From: Gossypium raimondii
Lineage: Eukaryota; Streptophyta; Magnoliopsida; Malvales; Malvaceae
Direction of reading: 5' to 3'
DNA length: 64,000 nt
NCBI RefSeq assembly: GCF_025698545.1
Contig: NC_068576.1
Location: forward strand, 54,160,390 to 54,224,389
In this document: positions 23,721 through 38,695 of the stretch, one piece after another
Layout: every line of letters begins with the position of its first letter
How positions within the stretch are numbered: position 1 is the stretch's first letter
Notes under the pieces: generated by a model
Database searches by the model: none
What the model saw: the letters and a program-made list of their open reading frames with translations, nothing else
Told to the model about the DNA's origin: nothing
Translations under genes and position numbers: made by a program

Positions 23721-26609
23721 GTGTCCTCCTGACTGTCCCTATGTGGGTGGAACGTTTCAACTCGGCATAAACCATCCAAGGTGCTTCATTTTATTCCTTA
23801 ACCATCTATTTCTCATTCTTACTTGCTTCATTGTGTGTTTATGCCTTTCTATTTAAATTTAATTGTACAAGAATTTGTAAACTAATTTTTAATTCGATTC
23901 TTGGACAACCCTAAAATAATAATAAAAAAAAGCATATCCATTAAGAAGATGCAGTACCTATTAAGATTCAAATTTACAGCAAGCCTTTAATATTTACCCT
24001 TTCATCTACTGGTCAAGTAGTTTGCATAATGAATCATTGGTGACACTGGCTAAAGTTGTTCTTAATACTGTAACTTTTGCTTGCGCTGGTTTAGTGGTAT
24101 TTAGATGTAGAGATGTGTTCTAACATTTGTTTTGATTCTGTAGGTTTTTCTCCCAATCTCTTCACTTTTAAAGGATCCAAATCCCAATGACCTATGGGTT
24201 CCACTGATTGCCGACATGTACAATACCGACCGGACTAAGTCCGAGTCAACTGCTCGGAGTTGGTGTAATACCCCAAAAATTATTACAGTAAGATAATATT
24301 CCCGATATAGTAAAATAAGGAAATAAAGTGATAAAAAGGGTAATTTTGAGTTATGTCAACATTGAGAAGTATATTATGACATATTAATTCAAGAAAGGAT
24401 TAAATCGTAAAAATGAGAAAAGTTTTGTTGCCCAAGGGTAAATACTCAAAATTTGAGGGGTTAAAGTGAAAATAAGAAAAAGTTGAAGGACCAATAGTGC
24501 AAATATTTTAAGGATGGAATAATCTAGAAACTAAGGAAAATGGATGAATTAGGACCAAATTGAATAGGTGAAGAATTATGAGGGAATAAATCGTAATTTT
24601 ACCAAATTAAGTAATGACTCAAGGATGAAATTTTAAAAGATCATAAAGGGCAAAATGATCATTTATAAGAGAGAGAAATCGTGAAGATAATGATGATGTT
24701 GGAGATATTTTAGATTAATTAAATAAATAAATATTAGTTTATTAATATTTTAATTTGATTTTTAAATGATATTTTATTATTTTATTATATATGTGGAAAG
24801 AAAGATGAAAAGGAGCCAACCCACCATCTTTTCCATGCAATTCACGTTAGAAGAGAAGAGAAGAAAGAAAGTTTTACTTTCTTTACAATTTGGTCCTTCC
24901 ACCAAAAAAATTCACCATTTTCACTTAGAAATCAAAATAATTTCCATAGCCATCAAGAGAGAAAGATAACAAGGAAACTATGGGGAGCTAGAATATCAAG
25001 TTGGATTCAAGAAATTGAAGCTGGAGGAGAGAGAAAATCAAGTTAAAGGTTGAAATCAATAGGACAAGGTAAGAACATTGAGATTTCAATATATTTTAAG
25101 TTTGATATTATTGAAATAGCATGTAAAAGATGTTATAGTAGAGTTTTCTTATATAAATTCTTATGTTCTTGATATATTAGTGAAGAGAAATCAGTGAAAG
25201 TGATGGGAAATATTATAGAGAAAGGGAATAAGGAAGTTATAAACTTAATAATTAACATTTTGCACTAAAACAGTTTTGGACAGCAACAGTAGGTTAAATT
25301 TGAAAAATCACCATAAATTGTGGAAATGAAATTAGAGGATGAAAAAAATATGGAATTAAAGCTTACTGAGCCTAGTTTCTCATAGAAGAAATGGTGTAAG
25401 TAATGGAATTGTAAATCATGAGATATAATAGATTTTGTGAGACAAGGTCAGAATGATTTTGGATTCCCCTGTTCTGAATTTGGAAAATCATAAAAAAATT
25501 TACAAAAATAATTATGGGTTATAATTTATATGTTTAAAATCATTAAAGAGTCTATTTTCAATATAAATAAACATGGATATCGTCCGAATTCTGTACAAGG
25601 AGATAATTAAGTTTTATCAAAGAAGGGTCGGAACTGTCAGACAGCAGAACAGAGGTGACTTTAAAGAATAAACTGTACTTATTGGATAAACCAAAAACTC
25701 TGAAAATTTTATGGTAAGAATATATGTGAGTCTAGTTTCAGGGAAAATTAGCGGATCCTAATTTGGAGTCCTGTAGCTTAAGATAAAAATAATTTAGTGG
25801 ATATGACTCAAATGGACAGTTTTGAATAAATTTACAAGTAAATAGTGAAATCATAGATAATATTACTTATAAGCATATTATATAAATTAAGGATGTGTAA
25901 TGGAGAGGAGGAGGAGGAAAATATATATATATTAAGCTAGCATGGATAATTTGCACGTTTTAGGCTCAGGGACTAAATTGAATAAAAGTAAAACTTTAAG
26001 GGTAAATTTGTAAAAATGTAAAAAAGATCAAATTGCATGAAATGAATTGTTTTATTATTTAAATTAGTAAATTGAATGAAATATTAATTTAGATCAAGAT
26101 TGGGCGGAAATTTGAGAAAAATAGAAAATTTCTAAAATGTCCCTGAATTTTGGTATTTACGCAATTTAGCTCGGTAAGTTCGTATGAACTATATTCATAT
26201 AATTTTAATTGAAGTGAATGCTATTTGGTAATGAATATTATATATATGTGTGTGTTTTATTATTGGAATTGAATTATTATTGGTAATATGTATAATTATT
26301 TGATGCATTGAAATGATTATCGGAAGCTCGATTGAGTTGGAAGCTTGTTGGAGATATATCACATTATCCATTGGTTCTATCGATAATTTTGGATGATTTG
26401 GTTTTGGTTATAATGGCATGTACAAGTTAAATTGGTTAACGTTAGCTCATTAATGTTTTGATTTTGATTGGTTTTAAATATGAATGCTTGATGAAAAGAA
26501 AAGTCTGCAAATTAATTAGTAAACTCTGGTAATGCTCTATAACCTTATTCTGGCGATGGATAAGGGTTAGGGGTGTTACAATTGGACCCAAATGTTTGCT
26601 ATGGGTTAA
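23721..26609 (+). pseudogene. Ubiquitin-conjugating enzyme (E2) pseudogene, interrupted by a solo LTR
   Basis: Two E2 exon remnants keep the exon order of the intact genes downstream. 23721-23780 encodes a shortened form of the exon with the DSPYAGGVF motif (here DCPYVGGTFQL...), ending at an AAG|GT donor like its relatives, but missing about 20 bases inside. 24144-24263 plus 26586-26609 is the last exon ([19 protein letters not shown], then TQMFAMG and a stop), preceded by a good GATTCTGTAG acceptor and by intron sequence that matches the intact copies (from about 23970). The exon bearing the active-site region (HPNI...) is absent between them. The solo LTR at 24264-26580 sits inside the last exon. 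This is a dead copy of the UBC8/UBC10-type family. Confidence 0.85.
24264..26580 (+). mobile_element. Solo LTR (gypsy-type) inside the E2 pseudogene
   Basis: 2317 bases bounded by TGTAATACCCC and GGGGTGTTACA, so TG...CA ends with a short inverted repeat. The flanks are GTTGG (24259-24263) and ATTGG (26581-26585), a 5-base target duplication with one later change. Removing the element rejoins the E2 last exon in frame. No internal region, primer site or polymerase frame is present, so it is a solo LTR left by LTR-LTR recombination. Inner stretches such as 'tgagtctagtttcagg' recur in the LTR at 28931-31622, showing family relationship. Confidence 0.9.
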
Positions 26610-27335
26610 TGTGCTGCTATGCATGTAGTAGCAGGGCTTCATTCCATGTGGCCCAACTCACTATCTTTTCTTTGTATACAACAAAAAAGAACAATGCTAA
26701 CCGTTTGAATTCCCTTAACGGGTTAAGGGTTACGTTTGTCCAATTACAACATAAAATACAATTGATACAATGCACAATAGACGAACAATTGAAAAAGACC
26801 AAAATAAATTTAAAAAAAATCAGATAAAATTACGCATAACATATAGATATAAAATGACCCAAAACATTTTGACGATAAGATTTTAATCCAAACTTTTTTT
26901 TGAAGTGTACCAAAACCTCATCAAAATATATTTATATAAAAGACTACATATTTTTAAAATGGAAAGCTATATATAATAAAGTTTTCCTATTAAAAAAGAC
27001 TCAACATATTTTTTAAGGAAAATGGAAAGACTCAATATATTTAAATAAATAAGAAAAGACTCAATATATTATGGTTATTTAATAAAAGTATATTAACAAC
27101 TCCATTCTTCTTTCACAATTCACACAGGGCAGCATAGAATAGAAAATATATATATATATATATATATATGTAAGTTTAAGACCAAGTCAAATCATGTCCA
27201 AAGGTGGTTGCATGTGTTAGGCTTCAAGTTGACTAATTAAGAAAGATAAGTCTTTAATTAATTATAAATCTAGAAACTGTAAGATTGTCTCTAATGAAGA
27301 TGAGTTGCAGGACTCAAATATCCATTAATTACAGG
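26610..27335. other. Intergenic region between E2 remnants
   Basis: Contains the 3' flank of the E2 pseudogene (the stretch after the stop matches the 3' flanks of the intact double-UBC genes) and a (TA)n microsatellite near 27147-27168. 27177-27335 resembles 45961-46105 and appears to be an E2 5' flank. Confidence 0.55.
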
Positions 27336-27491
27336 ATGAAAATTTTAGAAGGGCTCTTGGAAGAGTTGGAGAATCTCCTGATAGATCTTCCTAATTATGG
27401 TAGTACATGTTCGATTTCTACTCTCTTTTTCCGCTTTCTCTCACCCCATTGCATCATTGATTCTATTAAATGTGTCAAACGAGTTATATTT
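27336..27491 (+). pseudogene. Lone first exon of an E2 gene, cut off by an LTR insertion
   Basis: An ATG directly after an AATTACAG acceptor-like site opens a 73-base exon (27336-27408) encoding MKILEGLLEELENLLIDLPN..., related to MALKRILKELEDI... of the intact genes. It ends at a GTTCGATTTCT donor whose following intron (27409-27491) resembles intron 1/5 of the intact copies up to 'gttatatttt'. At 27492 the sequence changes to TGTAAAACCCC, the end of a reversed LTR, and the rest of the gene is missing. The frame itself has no stop. Confidence 0.75.
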
Positions 27492-28930
27492 TGTAAAACC
27501 CCTTAACCTCAAACCGTCACCGGAATAGGGTTATAAAGTATTACTGGACCTATCAGACAATTTACAATTAATATACAAATAATTATCAAACATAATATAA
27601 AATAATCTTAAGGTCCCTTAGATGGACCCTCGAGGCGCAAAATACGAGTTAAGAGTGATTCGGGTGTTTAGGGATATTTTTTTTTGTGCGAGCTCAATAT
27701 AACCCATTTATAAGTGTTTAACCTTCCCTGCAATTTCAAATCGAAATCAATTCAAAACCAATATCACAATTCATACAATTTCATATTCAAATAACCTAAA
27801 CATATTTTTTTATAACTTAACGTTTCATTTATCGTTCAAATATTAGAGACCAATTCTTTACAACCAAAACTTTCAAGACTCTTTAATAAGGCCGAAGTAC
27901 ATGTCATATTTACTAAAGGAAAAATACATCACCGAAGTTATGCTGAAATCGAGATTGATTTGGACACAGAACCTGGACCTTTGATTTCTATTAACCTGCG
28001 CACGAAAACAAACCGTACGCTGAGTATTTTATACTTAGTGGTATTATCATAATTCAAATTATAACAATAATAATGGAATATAATTATCAAGTATATAACT
28101 ATCCAATTTTTAAAATATCAATTCATTCTTAAACTTTCATTAATTAACAATAACAATATAATTTTTTTAGCTATTCTTCAATTTCATTCACATATCATAT
28201 GTCTCCATTTCAATCACTACATGAACATTAAGTTCATGCCTTTCATTTCCAATCTCAATTTCAATACACAATTCAATTTTCTCACATTTTCAATAGTTCA
28301 ATCAATCAAATTCATTTAAAATTTTCCCATTTCGGTTATTCACCCTATTAACAAACCCGAACTTTGACGGATATATGAATTTCAACCCAAACACACCAGT
28401 ACGGCACATTGTGCCTAAAACGATACATAGTACCTGATCAGTATATGACACATAAGTGCCTGAAACGACACACGAAGTACCTGAAATACGACACATAAAG
28501 TTACTAATCGACAATGCCGATAAATCCCGTACTCTTTTAAATCCTATAGCATGCCAACTATATCCAACTTAACCCGACTAGTTAATAGGGTATTCCAAAT
28601 CTCAATTAAATTTTCACTTTCATACCAAATTTAAGATCACTATTCAATTTCAAATTCAAATTCAAATCAATATACAATTCAATTATACTTACACATTCAC
28701 CATCCAATCCAATTCTCATTCAACTCAAATATTAATACTTACCTTATACTCATTTATTAAACATAAAATTTATATAAAACATTTAATAAAAAGTAATTTG
28801 AACTATAGTAATACAAACCGTAAATCTCCCGTTTTAGTTCTCGATAGCTTTCTCCTTTCTTTTCGATGCCGATGCCTCGGGTTCTTTGTTAGCTACAAAA
28901 ATAATAATAATTTACATTATTAATTACATC

Positions 28931-31622
28931 TGTAACAGCCCAATTTTCAGTAGTGTCAGAACAATGATTTGAGATCACTAAATTCGATGAAAAAGTTAGA
29001 AATATTTTTGAATCAGTGAATTTTGTGATTTAAAAGAAATTATTAGGTAAATTGGGTCAAAAACGAGGTATCGAGACCTCGATATCATAAACTGAGCCGT
29101 AAATATTTTTATAAATATTTACAGAGTGTCAATAGGATAATATTAAAGTTTCATTAAGAAATTTTAACGTTTCGATAGTTAATTATGAAAAGGATTAAAT
29201 TGCAATAGGGATAAAAGTTTAATTATAAATTAAAGAAAAGTTAAAAGGACCAAATAGGCAATTATGCCTTTTTCCAAAGTTGAGGCGGCATAAGTATAAA
29301 AATCTGAGATTTTATGTGTTAAAAAATATTATTATATTATAGTAATGATAATGTTTTTATATTATATTATATTATATATATATATAAAACAAAAGAAAGA
29401 ATAGAAAAAGAAAGAAAAGAAGCAGAATAGAAGAGACGAAACAGAGAAAGAAACAGAGAGCAAAACAGGCAGAGAAGGAAGGAAAGAAAGAAAGAAAGAA
29501 AAAGAAAAAGGGAAATTTAAGGTTTTAAGGTTCCAAGCTCAATTGGTAAGTTAAATTAAGTCTTTTTCTTATAATTTTTGAGTTTTTGGAATCCTAGAGA
29601 TAAATACTACTTGATTTATGTTGATATTTTGAAAGTTAGTAGATTGTTAGACATGAGTTATGTTGAATTAATTGATGAACTAGAGGTTAAAATGATTGAA
29701 TTTTAAGTTAGAAATTAGTAAAAGATTGATTTGTAAAATAAAATATAAGTTTTGAATTGATAGGATTAAATTGAAAGAATCCCGAAATTAGGGATTTATG
29801 GGGAAATTGAAGAATTAAACTGAGTTTATAGTAAGAATTAAGAGAGAATATAGAGTTAGAATGGAAAAATAAAATTAGTATTGATAAGGGATTAAATTAG
29901 AATTTGGGTAAAGTTTAGGTATACGGAAATATTTTAATGAAATTGTGTATTAATGATTTTAATTGTTTAATTACGTAGCTAATGTCGTACACGAGTCATT
30001 GTCCGAGAAAGGAAAGGAGAAAGTGGACAAGGAGTGACTCGAGAGAAATTCGTTAGTATTACTATAATTCAATTTAATTATTAATTGTTAAAATTTAAAT
30101 TAATATACATGATAAGCAAATTGAGGTAAGCATCACGACTGAATTGAATGATAAATACGTATTGGTATTAAATTTATTAATAGCAATTGTTGAATTTTGA
30201 ATAATATGTTTAGTTAATAAAAAAATGAATATTGATATTGAATTGTACATGAATTTGATTGGAAAATGAATTAAAAAATATATATATGAATGGAATAAAA
30301 GTGAATTAAATTGTGAATAAGTGTGATATATGTGAATTGCGGAATAAGTAGTAAATTGTAATGACGAAGAAATGATAAATCCTTTTTGAAATAATTCTAT
30401 AAAGTATTTAAATAAATGAGATTCATATTTAATGCCCAAGTAGATGGAATTTAGAACTACCAGGATATTAGTGGCATGCCATTAAGGAACTTATTAAGGA
30501 GCTTTAGTGTGCTCTCTGATTATTAGCACGTTGGTGCTCTCTGATTATTAGCACGTTTGTGCTCTCTGATATTTAGCACGTCAGTGCTCTTTGTTTAGCA
30601 CATTCGTGCTCTCTGTATTTGATCCGTATATCCGGGGTGTTCTGTAAAATCTACTTTGGGCTAAGATTATAAGCTGTGGACAAAAGTGAATCATTAATGT
30701 GTTAAGGTAAGTCTTATAAAGTTTATATGTACCGTTTTAGGCATAATGTGCCGTATTGGTGTGTTTTGGTTGGATCCGTGTATCCGCCAAGATCTGAGTC
30801 AAGTTAATAGGGTAAATGAATAATTTTGATAATATAAATTTTATTGAATGATCTTGAATATGAATTGAAATAGCTATTGTTAAGAAGTGAGAAGTGAAAA
30901 TAAAATAATTTGAAAGAGTGAAATAATATGTGAATTTAATGAATACAAGTTATTGAAATTTAGTTATGGATTTAATGAATAAATTGAGTGTTAAAAGATT
31001 TAAAGTACATATTGATTATAAATAGAAATGATATATGAAATGAAAGATTATTGAGTCTATTTTTATAGAAAAATAACGGTTTAGCAAAAAGAAATTTATA
31101 TTTTAAGATATGTGAATTTTAGTGAGAAATGGTCAGATCTATTTCTGGAGTCCCCTGTTCGAGTTTAGAAAATCACTAAAATGGTATAAAAATATTTATG
31201 AGTTGTAGTTTATATGTGTAGAATCCTTATTGAGTCTATTTTCTATAGAAATAAGTGGTAATATCATATGAAAATCCTATAATGAGAAAATTTATTTTTA
31301 GTACCAAGGGGTCAGGACAGTCGAGTGAAGAAACATGGGAGAATTTAACTAATAAACTGTACTAATTGGTCAAACCAAGAATTCTGAAAATTTTATGGTA
31401 GAAAGATATATGAGTCTAGTTTCAGGAAAAATTTACGAAATTAAATTTGGAGTTCCGTAGCTCGAGTTATAATCAATTTAGTAACTGCTGCGCGATTGGA
31501 CAGATTACTATAAACAGTGAAATTAATTTTTAAAACGAATTTTTATGCCCCGAATTAGTAAGATAAGCTAAGTAATGCCTCGTACTCGATTCCGGCAACG
31601 GTCTCGGGTAAGGGGTGTTACA
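28931..31622 (+). mobile_element. Nested solo LTR with perfect target duplication
   Basis: 2692 bases from TGTAACAGCCC to GGGGTGTTACA, flanked on both sides by ACATC (28926-28930 and 31623-31627), a perfect 5-base target duplication. It lies in opposite orientation inside a relative of itself. It includes a purine-rich GAAAGAAA tract (29390-29515) and a short tandem array at 30509-30621. No internal coding region, hence a solo LTR. Confidence 0.93.
30509..30621 (+). repeat. 25-base tandem repeat with a hairpin in each unit
   Basis: About four and a half copies of GTGCTCTCTGATTATTAGCAC plus four bases, at 30509, 30534, 30559, 30584 (shortened) and 30606 (partial). Each unit has an inverted GTGCT...AGCAC pair, so transcribed RNA could form a row of small hairpins. 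It lies inside the solo LTR. Confidence 0.85.
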
Positions 31623-32500
31623 ACATCACTAATTTATAGTAAATAATTGAATTTTATTCAATTTATACCCTAATTCCAATTTAATCCTAATTAACTCATT
31701 TACTTTTCTAACTCAATTCATACTTTATTTCTATTCAATTTCCTTCCATATTCTACTTAACTATCTAATGTTCATAATAAAATCCTAATTTAAAACTTCT
31801 TTCAATTTAATCTCTACAACACAAAACTTATAGTTTCTTTTACAATTTAATCCCTTAATCAATTCTAACTAGAAATTCTATCAATTAAACCCCTAATTCA
31901 TCATTTTGTTCAACATAAATTATATTCAAAAACCTAAGAACTTTCAAAACTTTAACTTAAATTCAACAAAATCTTATTCTAAAGCTTCTAAAACATCAAA
32001 ATTAAGAGAAAATGACTTAATTTGACTTACCTATTAAAGCTTTAAACCTTCAAACTCTAGTTTTTCTTTCTTTCTTTTCTCCCTGTTTGCTTCTCTGTTT
32101 TGTTTCTTTGTTTCTTTTTCTTTCATTTATTTTGTTTAATTTTTAGTTATTATAATAATATAATATAATACATATATACTTAAATATTAAGTAATACATG
32201 TTTTTATTAATATATATATGTATATTATTTTTAAACATATAATTACTATTACCATACACTTGTCTATTAGCATCACTATTATTTTTATTAATTCAATATT
32301 TTAATATAAAAATTCGAATCCGTCAACTCATATTCAGGGGTACCTATTAGAGCACATAATCAGGAAGCACTCTCTCGAGCCATATAACAGGATGCTCATG
32401 TGAGCCATGTAACAGGAAGCTTATCCGAGCTATAACAGGAAGCTCATTAAGCTTAACAGGTAACTCCGGATAGCCATATAACAGGAAGTTCAAGCGAACC

Positions 32501-33730
32501 ACATCAGGAAGCTCACAAGGAGCCTATATCATGACGCTCATAAATAGCTGCGGTATGTCCGCATTATATGTAGGATCCATACCGATCTTATAACATTACG
32601 CTCACAAAGAGTTGCGGTATGACTGTAACACATGCATGGTTAATACCGATTGGGATGCTCGCAAGAACTATATAATGGGAAGCTCGAGAGAGCTTATAAC
32701 AGGATGCTCGTAAGAGCTATGGTGTGTCCGCAACATATGCAGAACCACAACCAATATGGGAAATCCTGTTTCCATCGAATTTCATTAATTCAAACAGGAC
32801 ATATTACTTATCAGGCATTATTGAACATGCGATCAATTTCATATTTTCATAGCATTTATACAATTCACATATACACGACGTTCAATTCAAACATATAAAT
32901 ATACACAAATATATCAGGAAGCTCACAAAGAGTCTATATCATGACGCTCATAAATAGCTGCTGTATGTCTGCTTTATATGTAGGATCCATACCGATCATA
33001 TAACAGGACGCTCACAAAGAGCTGCGGTATGACTGCAACATATGCAGGGTCAATACCGATTGGGATGCTTGCAAGAACCATATAACGGAAAGCTCGAGAG
33101 AGCTTATAACAGGATGCTCGTAAGAGCTATGGTGTGTTCACAACATATGTAGAACCACAACCAATACGAGAAATCATGTTTCCATCGAATTTCATTAATT
33201 CAAACGAGACATATTACTTATCGGGCATTATTGAACATGTGATCAATTTCATATTTTCATAGCATTTATACAATTCACATATACACGACGTTCAATTCAA
33301 ACATATAAATATACACAAATATATCAGGAAGCTCACAAAGAGTTTATATCATGACGCTCATAAATAGCTGCGGTATGTCTGCTTTATATGTAGGATCCAT
33401 ACCGATCATATAACAGGACGCTCACAAAGAGTTGCGGTATGACTGCAACATATGCAGGGTCAATACCGATTGGGATGCTTGCAAGAACCATATAACAGAA
33501 AGCTCGAGAGAGCTTATAACAGGATGCTCGTAAGAGCTATGGTGTGTTCACAACATATGCAGAACCACAACCAATACGAGAAATCATGTTTCCATCGAAT
33601 TTCATTAATTCAAACGGGACATATTACTTATCGGGCATTATTGAACATGTGATCAATTTCATATTTTCATAGCATTTATACAATTCACATATACACGACG
33701 TTCAATTCAAACATACAAATATACACAAAT
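32501..33730. repeat. Three tandem copies of a 410-base LTR segment
   Basis: Copies start at 32501, 32911 and 33321 with 'atcaggaagctcac' and end with 'aatatacacaaat'. The second and third differ at only a few positions; the first is more diverged. Within each are shorter AGGA(A/T)GCTC-type phrases, and a looser run of these (about 28 bases apart) precedes the array at 32350-32500. The array lies inside the reversed LTR and probably grew by unequal exchange. Confidence 0.9.
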
Positions 33731-35629
33731 TAGTTACACAAACTTACCTCAATAATTGTTCGTGTTCGTAGCCTACTAATTTGATACTTTTTGTTTTCCT
33801 CGATCCAATTTCGAACTAGGTCTATCCAGATCTATATGAGTAAATTTAACTCATTTTAATATAATTCACATTCAATTTTATCCAATTCATATCCTAGACA
33901 AAATTACCATTTTGCCCCTATACTTTTAATAAATGACGATTTCGTCTCTAGGCTCGAAAAATAAAATTCATGCAATTTAATCCTTATTCCAAGCCTAACC
34001 AAAATTTTCAAATAACAATAACAATCCATGTATTTCAAAAAAATCAAAAATTTTTTCATAAATTTTACATCTTTACACTTTAACCCCTAAATCACAATTT
34101 GATCAAAATTCACTTTACAAAAGTTGTTTATCTATCAACAACCTTTCATTTTCTACCATAAATTTCAAATTTTCAATATAATCATCCATGACAAACTTTT
34201 AATACTTTGATAACTTTACAAACTAATCCCCAAAATAGGTAGATTAGGTTACTAGGATCTCGAAATTATAAAAATTACTAAAAATGGGACAAGATGATGA
34301 AAATAATTTGGGGAAAGATGATGAAAAGATGATATTTTGTTATTTAATTTAATTATCATCTTTTATTTTTCCACTTTCCAATTTAGTCCTTTTTTTTCCT
34401 TAAATTTCCATGGATGAATCATCATAAACATCAACTAACTTCTCTTAATGGTCTATTTGCCTTATAAGGACCTCAAATTTTGAATTCCATAGCTATTTAA
34501 TCCTTCTAGCTACTAGAATTCAACTTTTTCATTTTATGCAATTTGGTCCTTTCTATAATTAAACATGAAATCGGTAAAATTTTCCTATCGAAATTTTCAA
34601 CGTCTTTCCTATCATAATGCAGACCATGCAATATTATTAAAATAAATTTTCTTTTTGGCTCAGATTTGTGGTCCCGAAACCACTGTTTCAATTTCACTGA
34701 AAACGGGTTGTTACAATAAACTTTAAAATACAATAAAAATGATAGTAAAAAGATGAAAAAGAAAAACCTTAAAAGATGAATCCTATGTCACGTTTGAAGG
34801 ACAAATTCGGTGTTGATAATAATAAGCGTTAATAGCAATAATAAAAAGGACTTCTTTTTCATGAGGTAACAAATTGGATTTCAACCTTAATTCATAGTTA
34901 ATGTTAGATTGAAAAGTGACCAATTATCATTCAAAAAAAAAAAAAGAAAGTGGCTCTAAAGTTTAAATCATGGTGGTTGGTGAGACCATTATATAATATA
35001 TAGTATATAAATATTTAAATTTACAAGTTAATATATGAAATGAAAAAAAAAGAAGTACATGGTTGAGTGTTCAAACTTGGAAAGGGGCTAATAGAAAGTT
35101 GAAGGGGGACAAATTTTTCAAAAGTTAAAAGGTTAAATGATAAATATACATTTATAATTGGGGGGTGGGGTTGGGGCCCTTGTCACTGCTTAGCTTTGCC
35201 ATTGCCTGAGAGTCCATTTGAAATGTACACCCAATTAACAAGTCGAGATTTCTCAAATTTTAGTAGTTTTACTTTCAACATTTAGAGTTTACGAATATTT
35301 CATTTTTATCATTTTTTCAAAAGCTTTATAATTTTATAATTAGGAAAAAAAAGTAATACCCGAGAAAGGGTAAGTAAAATTATTTTATTTTGTCAACAAA
35401 CTCTTAATCAATCTAATGGCAAGAATATGAGAACTTAAGTTCAACATCAAACATTCCCTTTCTTATTCAGAATTATAAAAAAATATACCTTTGGGGTCCA
35501 CCAAAAGAAACATTTAGAACTTAAGAAAGACCCTGGTCGTCCATATTCCTTTTTTAATTATAAAGCCACAATCTGGCCAAAAAAAAAAAAAAGGGTTAGG
35601 AAGTCAACACTTGGGTTCTGGAACCTCAC

Positions 35630-35636
35630 TATAAAA
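35630..35636 (+). promoter_or_regulatory. TATA box of double-UBC gene 1
   Basis: TATAAAA in 'cctcactataaaaacaaatattgg', 94 bases upstream of the ATG. The same sequence and spacing occur upstream of gene 2. Confidence 0.6.
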
Positions 35637-35723
35637 ACAAATATTGGTGAGTGTGGTTAGTTACTTGTGCAACACCTTGATTGAAGCTAAAGGTGATCAA
35701 TCTAGCTTGGGATTTTAGGTGTG

Positions 35724-38695
<2,972 letters not shown>

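Larger units (their letters stand above)
27492..34715 (-). mobile_element. Composite of reversed gypsy-type LTR sequences, with a nested solo LTR
   Basis: Reversed LTR ends mark both edges (TGTAAAACCCC at 27492; GGGTTGTTACA ending 34715). The part 27492-28930 plus 31623-about 32320 reads as the reverse complement of the inner LTR (28931-31622), including the 'cggcacattgtgcctaaaac' segment and the CT-rich tract at 32050-32130. From about 32330 to 34715 the sequence belongs to a different LTR type carrying 410-base tandem repeats. The five bases outside (TATTT and ATAAA) do not match, so this is not one clean insertion but a fusion of at least two LTR fragments. No polymerase gene remains. Confidence 0.75.

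Noticed and set aside
32650-33652. Repeated short frames in the 410-base units as genes
   Set aside because: They are the same repeat read twice, lie within an LTR and have no domain.
30509-33730. CRISPR-like arrays
   Set aside because: Units are contiguous tandem repeats without unique spacers, inside plant LTRs.
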